From NCBI GenBank assembly GCA_955652155.1, contig CATPAT010000023.1, positions 1 through 5,767 on the forward strand: a stretch of DNA of 5,767 nucleotides. Reading direction: 5' to 3'. The notes under the pieces were generated by a model that was not told the DNA's origin, did not search any database, and saw only the letters and a program-made list of their open reading frames with translations. The position numbers and the translations under genes are program-made. Shown here in pieces: positions 1-5,767 of this stretch. Position 1 is the first letter of the stretch. The number at the start of each line of letters is the position of its first letter. This DNA is from an uncultured Chthoniobacterales bacterium (GTDB taxonomy: Bacteria > Verrucomicrobiota > Verrucomicrobiia > Chthoniobacterales > UBA10450).

Positions 1-64
1 CGTCGCCTTGTTCGAGTTTGGCGCCGGAAAGCTCTGCGATTTGTAAGATCGACAATGGATTCAT
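1..64 (-). CDS. murF: UDP-N-acetylmuramoyl-tripeptide--D-alanyl-D-alanine ligase MurF, N-terminal fragment (cut by window edge)
   Basis: Only the first 21 codons are visible, reading MNPLSILQIAELSGAKLEQG then D. The ATG at 64-62 overlaps the murE stop (61-63) as ATGA, and a GGTGGA Shine-Dalgarno-like sequence (plus-strand 71-76) lies 6 bases upstream. The pattern of a short start, then an I-x-x-I/L-A-x-x-[ST]-G-[AG]-x-L stretch ending in G-D, is typical of the MurF N-terminal domain, which binds the UDP end of the substrate. MurF adds D-Ala-D-Ala to the UDP-MurNAc-tripeptide in the cytoplasm. Directly following murE is its usual dcw position. The call rests on this short match plus position; catalytic motifs lie outside the window, so another Mur-type ligase cannot be strictly excluded. 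Confidence 0.8.
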   Translation of the reverse strand, partial: MNPLSILQIAELSGAKLEQGD

Positions 65-1542
65 TTAAATTCCACCGGATGATTCTCGACCGCACGCCGC
101 GCCACTTGAATGTCTTCAAACGGCACGGTGTGATCGGCGAATTCCTGGTAATTTTCGTGACCTTTGCCCGCGATCAAGACGATGTCACGCGGTTGCGCGA
201 TCTCGATGGCCCGCGAAATCGCCTGCGCGCGATCGGCGATTTTTTCAAAATGGTTGCCGCGAAACCCTTTTTCGACTTCGGCGATGATCTTGTCGGGATC
301 TTCTTTACGCGGATTATCAGAAGTGATGATGGCGTAATCGGCATTTTGGTCGACAACCTGACCCATCAGCGGCCGCTTCTCACGGTCGCGATTTCCGCCG
401 CAACCGAAGACGACAATCAACCGCCGCGGCGAAAGCTCGCGTAAAGTCTTTAAGACGTTGAGCAGGGCATCCGGTGTGTGCGCGTAATCAACAAAAACCT
501 GGAACTGCCGCTTTGCCGGAACTATCTCGAGGCGACCTGGAACTTGCGGCGATTTGGCAAGACTGAGAACAGCTTCGCGCAAACCGACGCCGAGCGCGGT
601 GGCGGCGGCGAGCGCGGCCAGCGAATTCGCGACGTTGAAACGGCCGATTAGCGGCACACGCACGAGATAACTTTTGCCGCGCGCGTCGAGCTGGTAGAAC
701 GTGCCGGCAAATTCCATTCGATAGTTGGAAGCGCGAAAATCGGCGCTGGCTCCCATTCCGAAAGTCACCACCGAAACTTTCTTGTGGATCTTCGCGAGCA
801 ACTGACGCCCGTAACGGTCGTCGATGTTGATGACCGCAACCGGTTTCTTTTTCTTCTGTTGCTGCGCGAGTTGCTCGAACAGTTTCCCTTTCGCTTCGAA
901 ATAGTTTTTCATCGTTCCGTGATAATCGAGATGGTCTTGGGTCAGATTAGTGAAGACGGCGACGTCCCACTCGATCCCGCGGGTGCGCTCCTGGGCAAGC
1001 GCGTGGGAAGAGACTTCCATGGCCGCACCCCGGCATCCGGCGTTCGCGATTTGGGAAAGCAGTTCCTGAAGGTCGAGCGATTCGGGAGTAGTGCGCGTGG
1101 CGGGCAGGACGCGCTCGCCGATTTCGTAACGAACGGTCCCGAGCAAGCCGCAGCGCATTCCTGCTTTCTCGCAAATATGCTTGATTTGAAAAGTGGTCGT
1201 CGTCTTGCCGTTGGTGCCGGTAACAGCGGCGAGTTTCAATTTTCGGGCGGGAAAATTGTAAAATCTCGCCGCGAGATCGGCCATTGCGCTGCGCGTATTT
1301 TCAACGACGACGCAGGTGGCGCGGGAATGTTTTTCGGCGCGGTCGGCGACGATCACCGCGGCGCCTTTTTCAATGGCCTGGCCGACGAAGTCGTGGTCAT
1401 TGATTTTTTCGCCGCGCAATGCCACGAATAGCCCATCCCTCTGCACACGGCGCGAGTCATACGCGATGCTTTCCACCGGGCGATCAATTGGGCCGATGAT
1501 TTCGCGAACGGGAGTCGCGGCGAGAAGAGTTTTGAGCTGCAT
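61..1542 (-). CDS. murE: UDP-N-acetylmuramoyl-L-alanyl-D-glutamate--2,6-diaminopimelate ligase MurE
   Basis: This 493-residue cytoplasmic ligase adds meso-diaminopimelate to UDP-MurNAc-L-Ala-D-Glu using ATP. Length is normal for the family. Visible motifs in order: N-terminal UDP-binding domain with D-S-R-x-V around 29-33 and G-x-x-F-V-A-L-R-G at 37-44; P-loop TGTNGKTTTT at 108-117; EVSSHAL at 176-182; TNLTQDHLDYHG at 198-209; Lys218 in Y-F-E-A-K, matching the carbamylated lysine of E. coli MurE; VDYAHTPDAL at 351-360; DNPRKEDP at 409-416; AGKGHE at 458-463. The DNPR motif is the family signature for meso-DAP rather than L-lysine, so the organism probably has DAP-type peptidoglycan. The start MQLKTLL fits the family; upstream in-frame codons offer no ATG. 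No good Shine-Dalgarno sequence precedes it, so it may depend on coupling with ftsI, whose stop is 28 bases upstream. A Q-Q-Q-K-K-K-K tract at 227-233 is a small hydrophilic loop. Confidence 0.97.
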   Translation of the reverse strand: MQLKTLLAATPVREIIGPIDRPVESIAYDSRRVQRDGLFVALRGEKINDHDFVGQAIEKGAAVIVADRAEKHSRATCVVVENTRSAMADLAARFYNFPARKLKLAAVTGTNGKTTTTFQIKHICEKAGMRCGLLGTVRYEIGERVLPATRTTPESLDLQELLSQIANAGCRGAAMEVSSHALAQERTRGIEWDVAVFTNLTQDHLDYHGTMKNYFEAKGKLFEQLAQQQKKKKPVAVINIDDRYGRQLLAKIHKKVSVVTFGMGASADFRASNYRMEFAGTFYQLDARGKSYLVRVPLIGRFNVANSLAALAAATALGVGLREAVLSLAKSPQVPGRLEIVPAKRQFQVFVDYAHTPDALLNVLKTLRELSPRRLIVVFGCGGNRDREKRPLMGQVVDQNADYAIITSDNPRKEDPDKIIAEVEKGFRGNHFEKIADRAQAISRAIEIAQPRDIVLIAGKGHENYQEFADHTVPFEDIQVARRAVENHPVEFK

Positions 1543-1570
1543 GAGGGTTCGCCATTCTCGTGCCAGGAAG

Positions 1571-3331
1571 TCAATGGCGCGAAGCGTTGGTTAAGGCAAC
1601 TCGCTCCACCGGGATGGCCTTGCGAATCTCCTCATGCGGCTCAAGATCGAGATAACGGGCGGCCTTTTCAGCGATGCGGGAGAAAATCGGCCCGGCAACC
1701 AAGCCGCCGTAGTTCAATTCAGGTTTTGTTTGCGCACCATCTAGCACAACGAGTCCGACGAATTCCGGACGGTCTGCCGGCAAATAACCGCAAAACGAAA
1801 CGACATACTGTCCTTTTTCGTAGCCACCGCGCGGATCGACCTTTTGGGCGGTTCCAGTTTTTCCGGCGATGATGAAACCGGGAACCGCAGCCGCGGCGGC
1901 GGTGCCACGATCGCTGACTACCCCGCGCAAGGCGGTTCCAATTTGGGTGGCGGTTTCTGGCGAGATGACCTGTCGCAGGGCAATCGGCGAAAGCGAGCTG
2001 ACCGTTTTACCATCACTGGTAGTGATCGATTTCACGATCCGCGGCGTCATCAATTTGCCACCGTTGGCTACGGCGCACATAGCCGCGGTCATTTGCAGCG
2101 GAGTCACTCCGATTTCGTGACCCATCGGGATGTGAGTGATCGAGATTTTGCTCCACGATTGGGGCGACCGAATTAACCCGGGAATTTCTCCGGGTAGTTC
2201 GATTCCGGTCCTCTCGCCAAAACCGAAGCGCCGGATGTATTCGTAGAATTTTTGATCGCCGAGGCTGACGGCCAGTTTGGCCGCGCCGATGTTACTCGAC
2301 TTCACCAAAATGTCTTTGACGCTCAGATCGCTAAAGGCGGCGTGATCGTGCAGCGCGGTGCCACCGTAATTCCAGACCCCTTTTTCGCAAAAAATGTAGG
2401 AATCGAGGCGGAACTTGTGCTCGTTGAGCGCGGCCGCGGCGGTGACAATTTTAAAGGTCGAGCCCGGCTCCATCATGTCGCAAATGGCGCGATTTTTCAT
2501 TTGCTCGGGTTTCGCATCGGAGCGCCGATTGAGATCGAACGCCGGCCGGTTCGCCATGGCGAGAATTTCGCCGGTCTGCGGCCGCATTAGGATAATGGTC
2601 GCTTTCTTTGGCGAATACTCGCGCATGGCGGCGTCCAATTCGTTTTCGACAATGTTTTGCAGGTTCAAGTCGATGGTGAGATGCACTTGATAGCCATTGC
2701 GCTGGGCCCGCTCCTGGCCGCGGTAGAGCACAAGCTCCTGGCCGGCGCGGTTATGCTCGATGTAGCGATAGCCGTCCTGGCCGCGCAGATAATCGTCGAG
2801 CGAACCTTCCACGCCTTGGATGCCACGGTGCTCGAAGTCGGTGAAACCGATAACGTGACAGAGCATTACGCCGTTGGGATAAATGCGGGTTGCGTCCTGT
2901 TCGAAATAGATGCCGCGTAAATTTTTGGCGCGCAGTTTTTGTCGGAGCGAATCGGTGATTGCTTTCGGTACTTCGCGCTTCAGGACGATGTATCGACGGT
3001 CGCTATGGAGCTTCTCTGAAACGTCTGCGCGCGGAAGCTTCAATTCGCCGCTGACAAGATCGACTGTCGCCTCGACCTCGGTGAGATGAGTGGCGTCAGC
3101 CACCACCGTTTCCACCGGCACATTGTGCGCCAGGACTTCGTTGTTCGCGTCGAGAATCGTGCCTCGCTCGGCGAAGATGGGCTGCTTGTAAACGTGCTTT
3201 TCAGCGGCCAGTCCCGCGTACTGGTCGTGCTTGATCATTTGGAGATAGATCAAGCGAAACGAAAACGCGCTGAACAAGAGCACGAAGCCGAGGCAAACGA
3301 TGGCGCATCTGGTTCGGCTGTTCCATTTCAT
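1571..3331 (-). CDS. ftsI: Septal peptidoglycan transpeptidase FtsI (class B penicillin-binding protein, PBP3 type)
   Basis: A 586-residue class B PBP that crosslinks septal peptidoglycan in the periplasm. A short cytoplasmic N-terminus leads to one membrane segment at about 9-31. The pedestal domain starts with ERGTILD at 55-61, the usual first conserved block, and includes G-V-E-G-S-L-D at 173-179. The transpeptidase domain has all three active-site motifs: S-T-F-K at 291-294 (nucleophile Ser291, Lys294) after E-P-G, S-S-N at 345-347, and K-T-G-T at 491-494. The T-P-L-Q block at 410-413 is also normal. No PASTA domain follows; the chain ends in a hydrophilic tail of about 35 residues. The ATG overlaps the ftsL stop as ATGA, with GAGG (plus 3338-3341) 6 bases upstream. 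Position after rsmH and ftsL favours FtsI over the elongation paralogue PBP2 (mrdA) or a SpoVD-type protein. Confidence 0.95.
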   Translation of the reverse strand: MKWNSRTRCAIVCLGFVLLFSAFSFRLIYLQMIKHDQYAGLAAEKHVYKQPIFAERGTILDANNEVLAHNVPVETVVADATHLTEVEATVDLVSGELKLPRADVSEKLHSDRRYIVLKREVPKAITDSLRQKLRAKNLRGIYFEQDATRIYPNGVMLCHVIGFTDFEHRGIQGVEGSLDDYLRGQDGYRYIEHNRAGQELVLYRGQERAQRNGYQVHLTIDLNLQNIVENELDAAMREYSPKKATIILMRPQTGEILAMANRPAFDLNRRSDAKPEQMKNRAICDMMEPGSTFKIVTAAAALNEHKFRLDSYIFCEKGVWNYGGTALHDHAAFSDLSVKDILVKSSNIGAAKLAVSLGDQKFYEYIRRFGFGERTGIELPGEIPGLIRSPQSWSKISITHIPMGHEIGVTPLQMTAAMCAVANGGKLMTPRIVKSITTSDGKTVSSLSPIALRQVISPETATQIGTALRGVVSDRGTAAAAAVPGFIIAGKTGTAQKVDPRGGYEKGQYVVSFCGYLPADRPEFVGLVVLDGAQTKPELNYGGLVAGPIFSRIAEKAARYLDLEPHEEIRKAIPVERVALTNASRH

Positions 3332-3693
3332 CTCGCGCCTCGCTGATTGGAAACTGGTTGGACCGTGTCTTCCTGATTTCGCGCCGGCAAAGTCAGTCGA
3401 ACAATGTTGTGTTCCGCAATCGGAATCATTTTTAGGTAGCCTTCCTTCAAACGGCGTTGCAATGCCGAGCGCGAAGTGAGCGCGGCAATTTGCGCGCTGG
3501 CCACTTCATTTTGCATCCGCAAATTGGCCACTTCGGTTTCGAGCGCTTTTTTGCGGTCGCCGAGATGATAAAGTTGAAGGGTCAGATAAACGTAACTCAG
3601 CCCCGTCAGCGCCAAGAACCCCGTCAACACGATCCAGCGCGCGAGCGAAGCGGCATTGACCGTGTTCCAATTTTTTCGGCGAGAGCGGTTCAT
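3328..3693 (-). CDS. ftsL: FtsL-type cell division protein (small bitopic septum protein)
   Basis: A 121-residue protein with a basic cytoplasmic N-terminus (MNRSRRKNW), one membrane segment at about 19-41, then a heptad-like, Leu/Ala-rich predicted coiled coil at about 44-84 (L-E-T-E-V-A-N-L-R-M-Q-N pattern) and a C-terminal tail. This layout is that of FtsL/DivIC proteins, which pair through their coiled coils with FtsB/DivIC and FtsQ and activate FtsW-FtsI. The family is poorly conserved in sequence, so the call rests on topology, size and position between rsmH and ftsI. Its ATG overlaps the rsmH stop (ATGA), with GGAG (plus 3702-3705) 8 bases upstream, and its own stop overlaps the ftsI start, implying coupled, balanced translation with FtsI. 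A DivIC/FtsB-like identity cannot be excluded from sequence alone. Confidence 0.82.
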   Translation of the reverse strand: MNRSRRKNWNTVNAASLARWIVLTGFLALTGLSYVYLTLQLYHLGDRKKALETEVANLRMQNEVASAQIAALTSRSALQRRLKEGYLKMIPIAEHNIVRLTLPARNQEDTVQPVSNQRGAR

Positions 3694-4616
3694 CCAATTT
3701 TCTCCGCCACGCGCAATTTCGCGCTGCGCGAGCGCGGATTCATTCGCCGTTCATCTTCGCCCGGCTCGACCGGTTTCGGAGTAATCGCGCGCAAATCGTA
3801 TTCCGGATTGCGCCGTGGGTCCGGCCATTCTGGTCGATCCAGCCACTCGCGACTGTGATCGCGGATGAAATTCTTCACGATTCGATCTTCGAGAGAATGA
3901 AAAGTGATGGCCGCGATCCGGGCTCCCGGTTCGAGTCGCGCGGTCAAAACCCGCATGCCTTGTTCGAGCGCGCCCAGCTCATCGTTCACTTCCATCCGTA
4001 ACGCTTGAAATGCTTGCGTCGCGGGATGTCTCCGTCCGTAGCGACCGACGACTTTTTCGATCGCTCGGGCGAGCTGTAGCGTTTCGGTAAACGGCACATC
4101 CTTGCGCATCTTCACGATCAAACTGGCGATGCGGCGCGCGGCCGGTTCTTCGCCGAGGTCGCGGAACAAGCGGGTCAAATCTTCTTCGCTATAGCCGTTT
4201 ACAATGTCCGCAGCCGTCAATGTCGATCTTGGGTCCATTCGCATATCGAGCGGACCATTCCGCATCATACTGAATCCTCGGACGGCATTCTCGAGTTGCC
4301 GCGAAGAAACGCCGAGATCGAGAAGAGCACCGCCGATTCTTTCAACGCCGAGTTCGTCGAGAATTTTGTCGGCATCGCGAAAGTTTGTTTGACGCAGGGT
4401 GACGCGGCCGCCGAAATGGGCGAGTTCCTCGCGCGCCTGTTCGATCGCATCCGGATCCTGATCGAGCGCGAGAATGTCCGCACCCGTTTTCAAAATCGCT
4501 TCGGCGTGACCGCCGCCGCCAACCGTTCCATCGACAACCAGCGAGCCGGGGTGGGGCGCGAGTAATTCCACTGCTTCGGCGGCCAGCACCGGGCGATGGT
4601 AAGTGAAATCTTCCAT
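3690..4616 (-). CDS. rsmH: 16S rRNA (cytosine(1402)-N4)-methyltransferase RsmH (MraW)
   Basis: An S-adenosylmethionine-dependent methyltransferase that modifies N4 of C1402 in the decoding centre of 16S rRNA. From the chosen start it has 308 residues, the normal family length. Motifs: Y-H-R-P-V-L at 6-11; SAM-binding D-G-T-V-G-G-G-G-H at 29-37; L-D-x-D-P at 51-55; LDLGVSS at 99-105; GPLDMRMD at 121-128; HPATQAFQALRMEVN at 197-211; ITFHSLEDRIVK at 237-248; and the C-terminal NPRSRSAKLRV at 293-303. The frame stays open upstream to an ATG at 4784 that overlaps mraZ, but that 56-residue extension matches nothing in the family, while MEDFTYHRPVL is the normal N-terminus and has an AGGAG site 9 bases upstream. 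The stop overlaps the ftsL start by four bases. All key residues look intact. Confidence 0.97.
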   Translation of the reverse strand: MEDFTYHRPVLAAEAVELLAPHPGSLVVDGTVGGGGHAEAILKTGADILALDQDPDAIEQAREELAHFGGRVTLRQTNFRDADKILDELGVERIGGALLDLGVSSRQLENAVRGFSMMRNGPLDMRMDPRSTLTAADIVNGYSEEDLTRLFRDLGEEPAARRIASLIVKMRKDVPFTETLQLARAIEKVVGRYGRRHPATQAFQALRMEVNDELGALEQGMRVLTARLEPGARIAAITFHSLEDRIVKNFIRDHSREWLDRPEWPDPRRNPEYDLRAITPKPVEPGEDERRMNPRSRSAKLRVAEKIG

Positions 4617-4625
4617 TTCCTGCGG

Positions 4626-4630
4626 CTCCT
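4626..4630 (-). promoter_or_regulatory. Ribosome binding site that fixes the rsmH start
   Basis: On the minus strand an AGGAG lies 9 bases before the ATG at 4616-4614. It decides against the longer open frame starting at 4784. It lies in the 86-base mraZ-rsmH gap (4617-4702), where I found no convincing hairpin, terminator or second promoter. Confidence 0.75.
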
Positions 4631-4702
4631 CTTCCAAAATAAGCGGACCAGTCGCAAACCAAACCGGACGCTCAAACAATAATGCGTTCGCGTTCACTCT
4701 GA

Positions 4703-5152
4703 TTACAAACCAATGACGTTGGCGACGTGCTGATAAGTGGGCGTCTCCTCTTCGTGAGCGCGTTTTCGACGCTGCAAATTCCAAATTTCAAAGCGGCCGC
4801 GTCCGCCAACCAGCACGACCTCGCCTTTCAATCCCACTTTCTTGCAAAGGTCTTCCGGGAGAACGAGGCGGCCCTGCTTGTCGGCCGCGCCATGCTGCGC
4901 GCGGGAGTGAAGTTGTCGAAAAAAAATTCGTCGATCGCGTGCAGAAACGTTCGGGTCGGATTCGGCCGACGCGCTCATACGAGAAAATTCTTCAGGCGAC
5001 ATGACCAGAAGAAACTGGTGAGCCGCTTCCGGAAGAATGATGAATTCTTCGGCGTCACCGCGTCGCCAGCGCGCGGGAATGGTGATTCGGTTCTTCTCGT
5101 CGATGAAATGACGAAACTCGCCGGCGTAGAAGCGTTGGTCGGGCGTATGCAT
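4703..5152 (-). CDS. mraZ: Transcriptional regulator MraZ
   Basis: A 149-residue DNA-binding regulator, the usual first gene of the dcw cluster. It has two SpoVT/AbrB-like half domains, each with the conserved D-x-x-x-R: D-E-K-N-R at 18-22 (followed by I-T-I-P-A-R) and D-K-Q-G-R at 91-95 (followed by L-V-L-P). The V-x-G-x-G-x-x-F-E-I-W block at 113-124 is also typical. MraZ forms ring-shaped oligomers and binds short direct TGGG-type repeats upstream of its own gene; in E. coli it represses the cluster. Such repeats are present here at 5171-5210. The start is the only ATG in the frame after an in-frame TAG at 5177-5179; it has no clear Shine-Dalgarno sequence. The N-terminus is a few residues longer than the common MF-x-G-E-Y form. 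A run of eight T (plus-strand A, 4919-4926) encodes Ile-Phe-Phe at 76-78 without breaking the frame. Confidence 0.96.
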   Translation of the reverse strand: MHTPDQRFYAGEFRHFIDEKNRITIPARWRRGDAEEFIILPEAAHQFLLVMSPEEFSRMSASAESDPNVSARDRRIFFRQLHSRAQHGAADKQGRLVLPEDLCKKVGLKGEVVLVGGRGRFEIWNLQRRKRAHEEETPTYQHVANVIGL

Positions 5153-5170
5153 TGGCGGATGGAGAAGTTT

Positions 5171-5210
5171 GCCATTCTAACCCATTTTTCCCCACTTTTA
5201 ACCACTTTCT
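5171..5210 (-). promoter_or_regulatory. MraZ operator: four direct repeats in 10-bp register
   Basis: On the minus strand TGG occurs four times at exactly 10-base steps (plus-strand CCA at 5172, 5182, 5192 and 5202). The units read, in order, AAAGTGGT, AAAAGTGGGG, AAAAATGGGT and TTAGAATGGC, so the core is A-rich followed by GTGGG. Known MraZ sites are TGGGN repeats separated by 5 bases, that is, a 10-base period, placed upstream of mraZ. The match in sequence, spacing and place is close; the outer two units are weaker (TGGT and TGGC). The repeats cover the likely promoter, which fits autorepression. Confidence 0.85.
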
Positions 5211-5236
5211 GTGCCAGCCGTCAATAAAAATTAATT
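5174..5236 (-). promoter_or_regulatory. Predicted mraZ/dcw promoter region
   Basis: Two overlapping sigma-70-like options are visible on the minus strand. One has an AT-rich UP-like stretch (5225-5236), a -35 TTGACG (5224-5219) and, after 18 bases, a -10 TAAAAG (5200-5195). The other has a -35 TTAAAA (5201-5196), a 16-base spacer and a better -10 TAGAAT (5179-5174), which would leave a leader of only about 15 bases. Either is interleaved with the MraZ repeats, so bound MraZ should block RNA polymerase. Hexamers were matched by eye; the exact start site is open. Confidence 0.5.
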
Positions 5237-5285
5237 GCCCTCTTTGCCCCTGCTCCGCCCCCATTTAAACTGCGCTTCATCAACA

Positions 5286-5767
5286 ATGTCGCGCCGTCTG
5301 ATCTCAGTTGTTGTCGCCGCCGGTAGTCTCTCTTGGGCTCTGCCGATCATCGCCCAAATTCCCGAGTCGGGTTCAACTGACGCTGTTCGCGTGACCGTGA
5401 GTCTGAACGCCGACGGTTCGCGCACCGTTTATCAATTCGACAACGCCAAGCATGAAGCGATCGCGACGACAAGTGATTCTGACGGAAAACCGCGCGGCAA
5501 GATCGTCTATCAAATCGGTGATGCGGGTCGGTTCGTTAGCGGTGTTTTCTTTGGACCTGACGAAAAGTTCCTCTTCAAGAGCGTATATAAGTATGATGCG
5601 GCCGGTCTGCTCGAGCAGGAGACCCATCTCGCGAAAGATGACTCCGTGATAAACAAGATTGTTTACAAGTACAGCCCCGCCGGGAAGCAGATCGGTTATT
5701 CCGTGTTCGACCCGGCTGGAAAATTGGTTTCCGGAAGTACTTCGCCGCCACCGGCGGCAACGCCCAA
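5286..5767 (+). CDS. Secreted protein with four 26-residue YD/MORN-like repeats, 3' end beyond window
   Basis: I do not recognise this gene. The 160 visible codons are open to the window edge. Residues 1-24 form a classical signal peptide: a basic start (MSRRL), a hydrophobic core and a plausible cleavage near A-Q at 23-24, so the product is probably exported. After a short linker with many Ser/Thr/Asp, four tandem units of exactly 26 residues cover 46-149, then a Pro-rich stretch (S-P-P-P-A-A-T-P) begins, which may be a linker or tail. The repeats recall YD (RHS) repeats or YwqK/MORN-variant beta-hairpin repeats, without a confident family match. The start is chosen because the signal peptide follows directly; there is no Shine-Dalgarno sequence, and the frame is closed upstream by a TAA at 5232-5234. 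It is divergent from mraZ and shares a 133-base intergenic region with it. Function, length and link to cell-wall synthesis are unknown. Confidence 0.8.
   Translation, partial: MSRRLISVVVAAGSLSWALPIIAQIPESGSTDAVRVTVSLNADGSRTVYQFDNAKHEAIATTSDSDGKPRGKIVYQIGDAGRFVSGVFFGPDEKFLFKSVYKYDAAGLLEQETHLAKDDSVINKIVYKYSPAGKQIGYSVFDPAGKLVSGSTSPPPAATP
5421..5732 (+). repeat. Four tandem 78-base coding repeats (26 residues each)
   Basis: The units are residues 46-71, 72-97, 98-123 and 124-149 of the secreted protein. By my alignment column 3 is Val and column 4 is Tyr in all four (Tyr at 49, 75, 101, 127), column 9 is Ala in all, column 1 is Lys/Arg, column 10 is Gly in three, column 21 is Asp in three and column 23 is Lys in three. 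The pattern is roughly K-x-V-Y-[KQ]-[YFI]-x-x-A-G, a variable stretch, then D-x-K. The DNA units have diverged strongly while spacing has no indels, so these are old repeats kept by structure, not a recent expansion. Confidence 0.8.

Noticed and set aside
784..1431. Plus-strand open frame of 215 codons antisense to murE
   Set aside because: It lies wholly inside murE, whose motifs are complete; the translation has no recognisable domain and looks like a codon-bias shadow.
1844..2590. Several plus-strand open frames inside ftsI
   Set aside because: Antisense to an intact class B PBP with all active-site motifs; low-complexity shadow translations only.
4617..4702. Possible hairpin or attenuator in the mraZ-rsmH gap
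   Set aside because: GTCCGG and GGTCCGC segments look partly symmetric but do not form a proper inverted repeat, and no T-run follows.
4832..4840. Single AAAGTGGGA (minus strand) inside mraZ, resembling an MraZ box
   Set aside because: One isolated unit without neighbours at 10-base steps; it encodes Lys-Lys-Val-Gly of the conserved protein, so chance is enough.
5211..5216. A possible fifth MraZ unit (CCA at 5214-5216)
   Set aside because: It is two bases out of the 10-base register and lacks the A-rich flank.
4727..5227. Plus-strand open frame of 166 codons antisense to mraZ
   Set aside because: Covers mraZ and its operator in antisense; no family features, and the opposite strand encodes a complete MraZ.
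5243..5271. Possible plus-strand promoter (TTTGCC, 17 bases, TAAACT) for the divergent gene
   Set aside because: The -35 matches only half of the consensus and the leader would be about 8 bases; too weak to annotate.

Overview
The window carries the start of a dcw (division and cell wall) cluster on the minus strand, read right to left: mraZ, rsmH (mraW), a small ftsL-type gene, ftsI, murE and the first 21 codons of murF, which runs off the left edge. At the right edge a divergent plus-strand gene for a secreted repeat protein begins and is cut by the window end. The sequence is moderately GC-rich by eye. Gene content and order, a meso-DAP type MurE and an FtsI without PASTA domains indicate a diderm bacterium. 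The style of the divergent secreted YD/MORN-like repeat protein makes me lean toward Verrucomicrobiota (Spartobacteria-like soil lineages), but that is inference only; nothing here is a taxonomic marker.

Layout: 1-64 murF (partial), 61-1542 murE, 1571-3331 ftsI, 3328-3693 ftsL, 3690-4616 rsmH, 4617-4702 an 86-base gap with the rsmH ribosome binding site, 4703-5152 mraZ, 5153-5285 a 133-base divergent intergenic region, 5286-5767 the divergent gene (partial). Three of the five junctions on the minus strand are 4-base ATGA stop/start overlaps (rsmH/ftsL, ftsL/ftsI, murE/murF), and there is room for only 28 bases between ftsI and murE, so this looks like one translationally coupled transcription unit. 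No stretch over 300 bases lacks a gene. I saw no RNA genes, insertion sequences, CRISPR arrays or terminators.

How the genes work together: MraZ is the cluster's own transcription factor; RsmH methylates C1402 of 16S rRNA; FtsL and FtsI belong to the septal peptidoglycan synthase assembly; MurE and MurF add the third residue and the terminal dipeptide to the UDP-MurNAc peptide, making the substrate that FtsI finally crosslinks.

The two most informative non-routine observations are both at the right end. First, the mraZ upstream region holds four TGG-centred direct repeats in exact 10-bp register, laid over the likely promoter: a convincing MraZ autoregulatory operator. Second, the divergent gene encodes a signal peptide followed by four tandem repeats of exactly 26 residues with invariant Val-Tyr and Ala positions. 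I could not identify its function. I found no clear evidence of a wholly new system; the rest is a canonical cell-wall operon.
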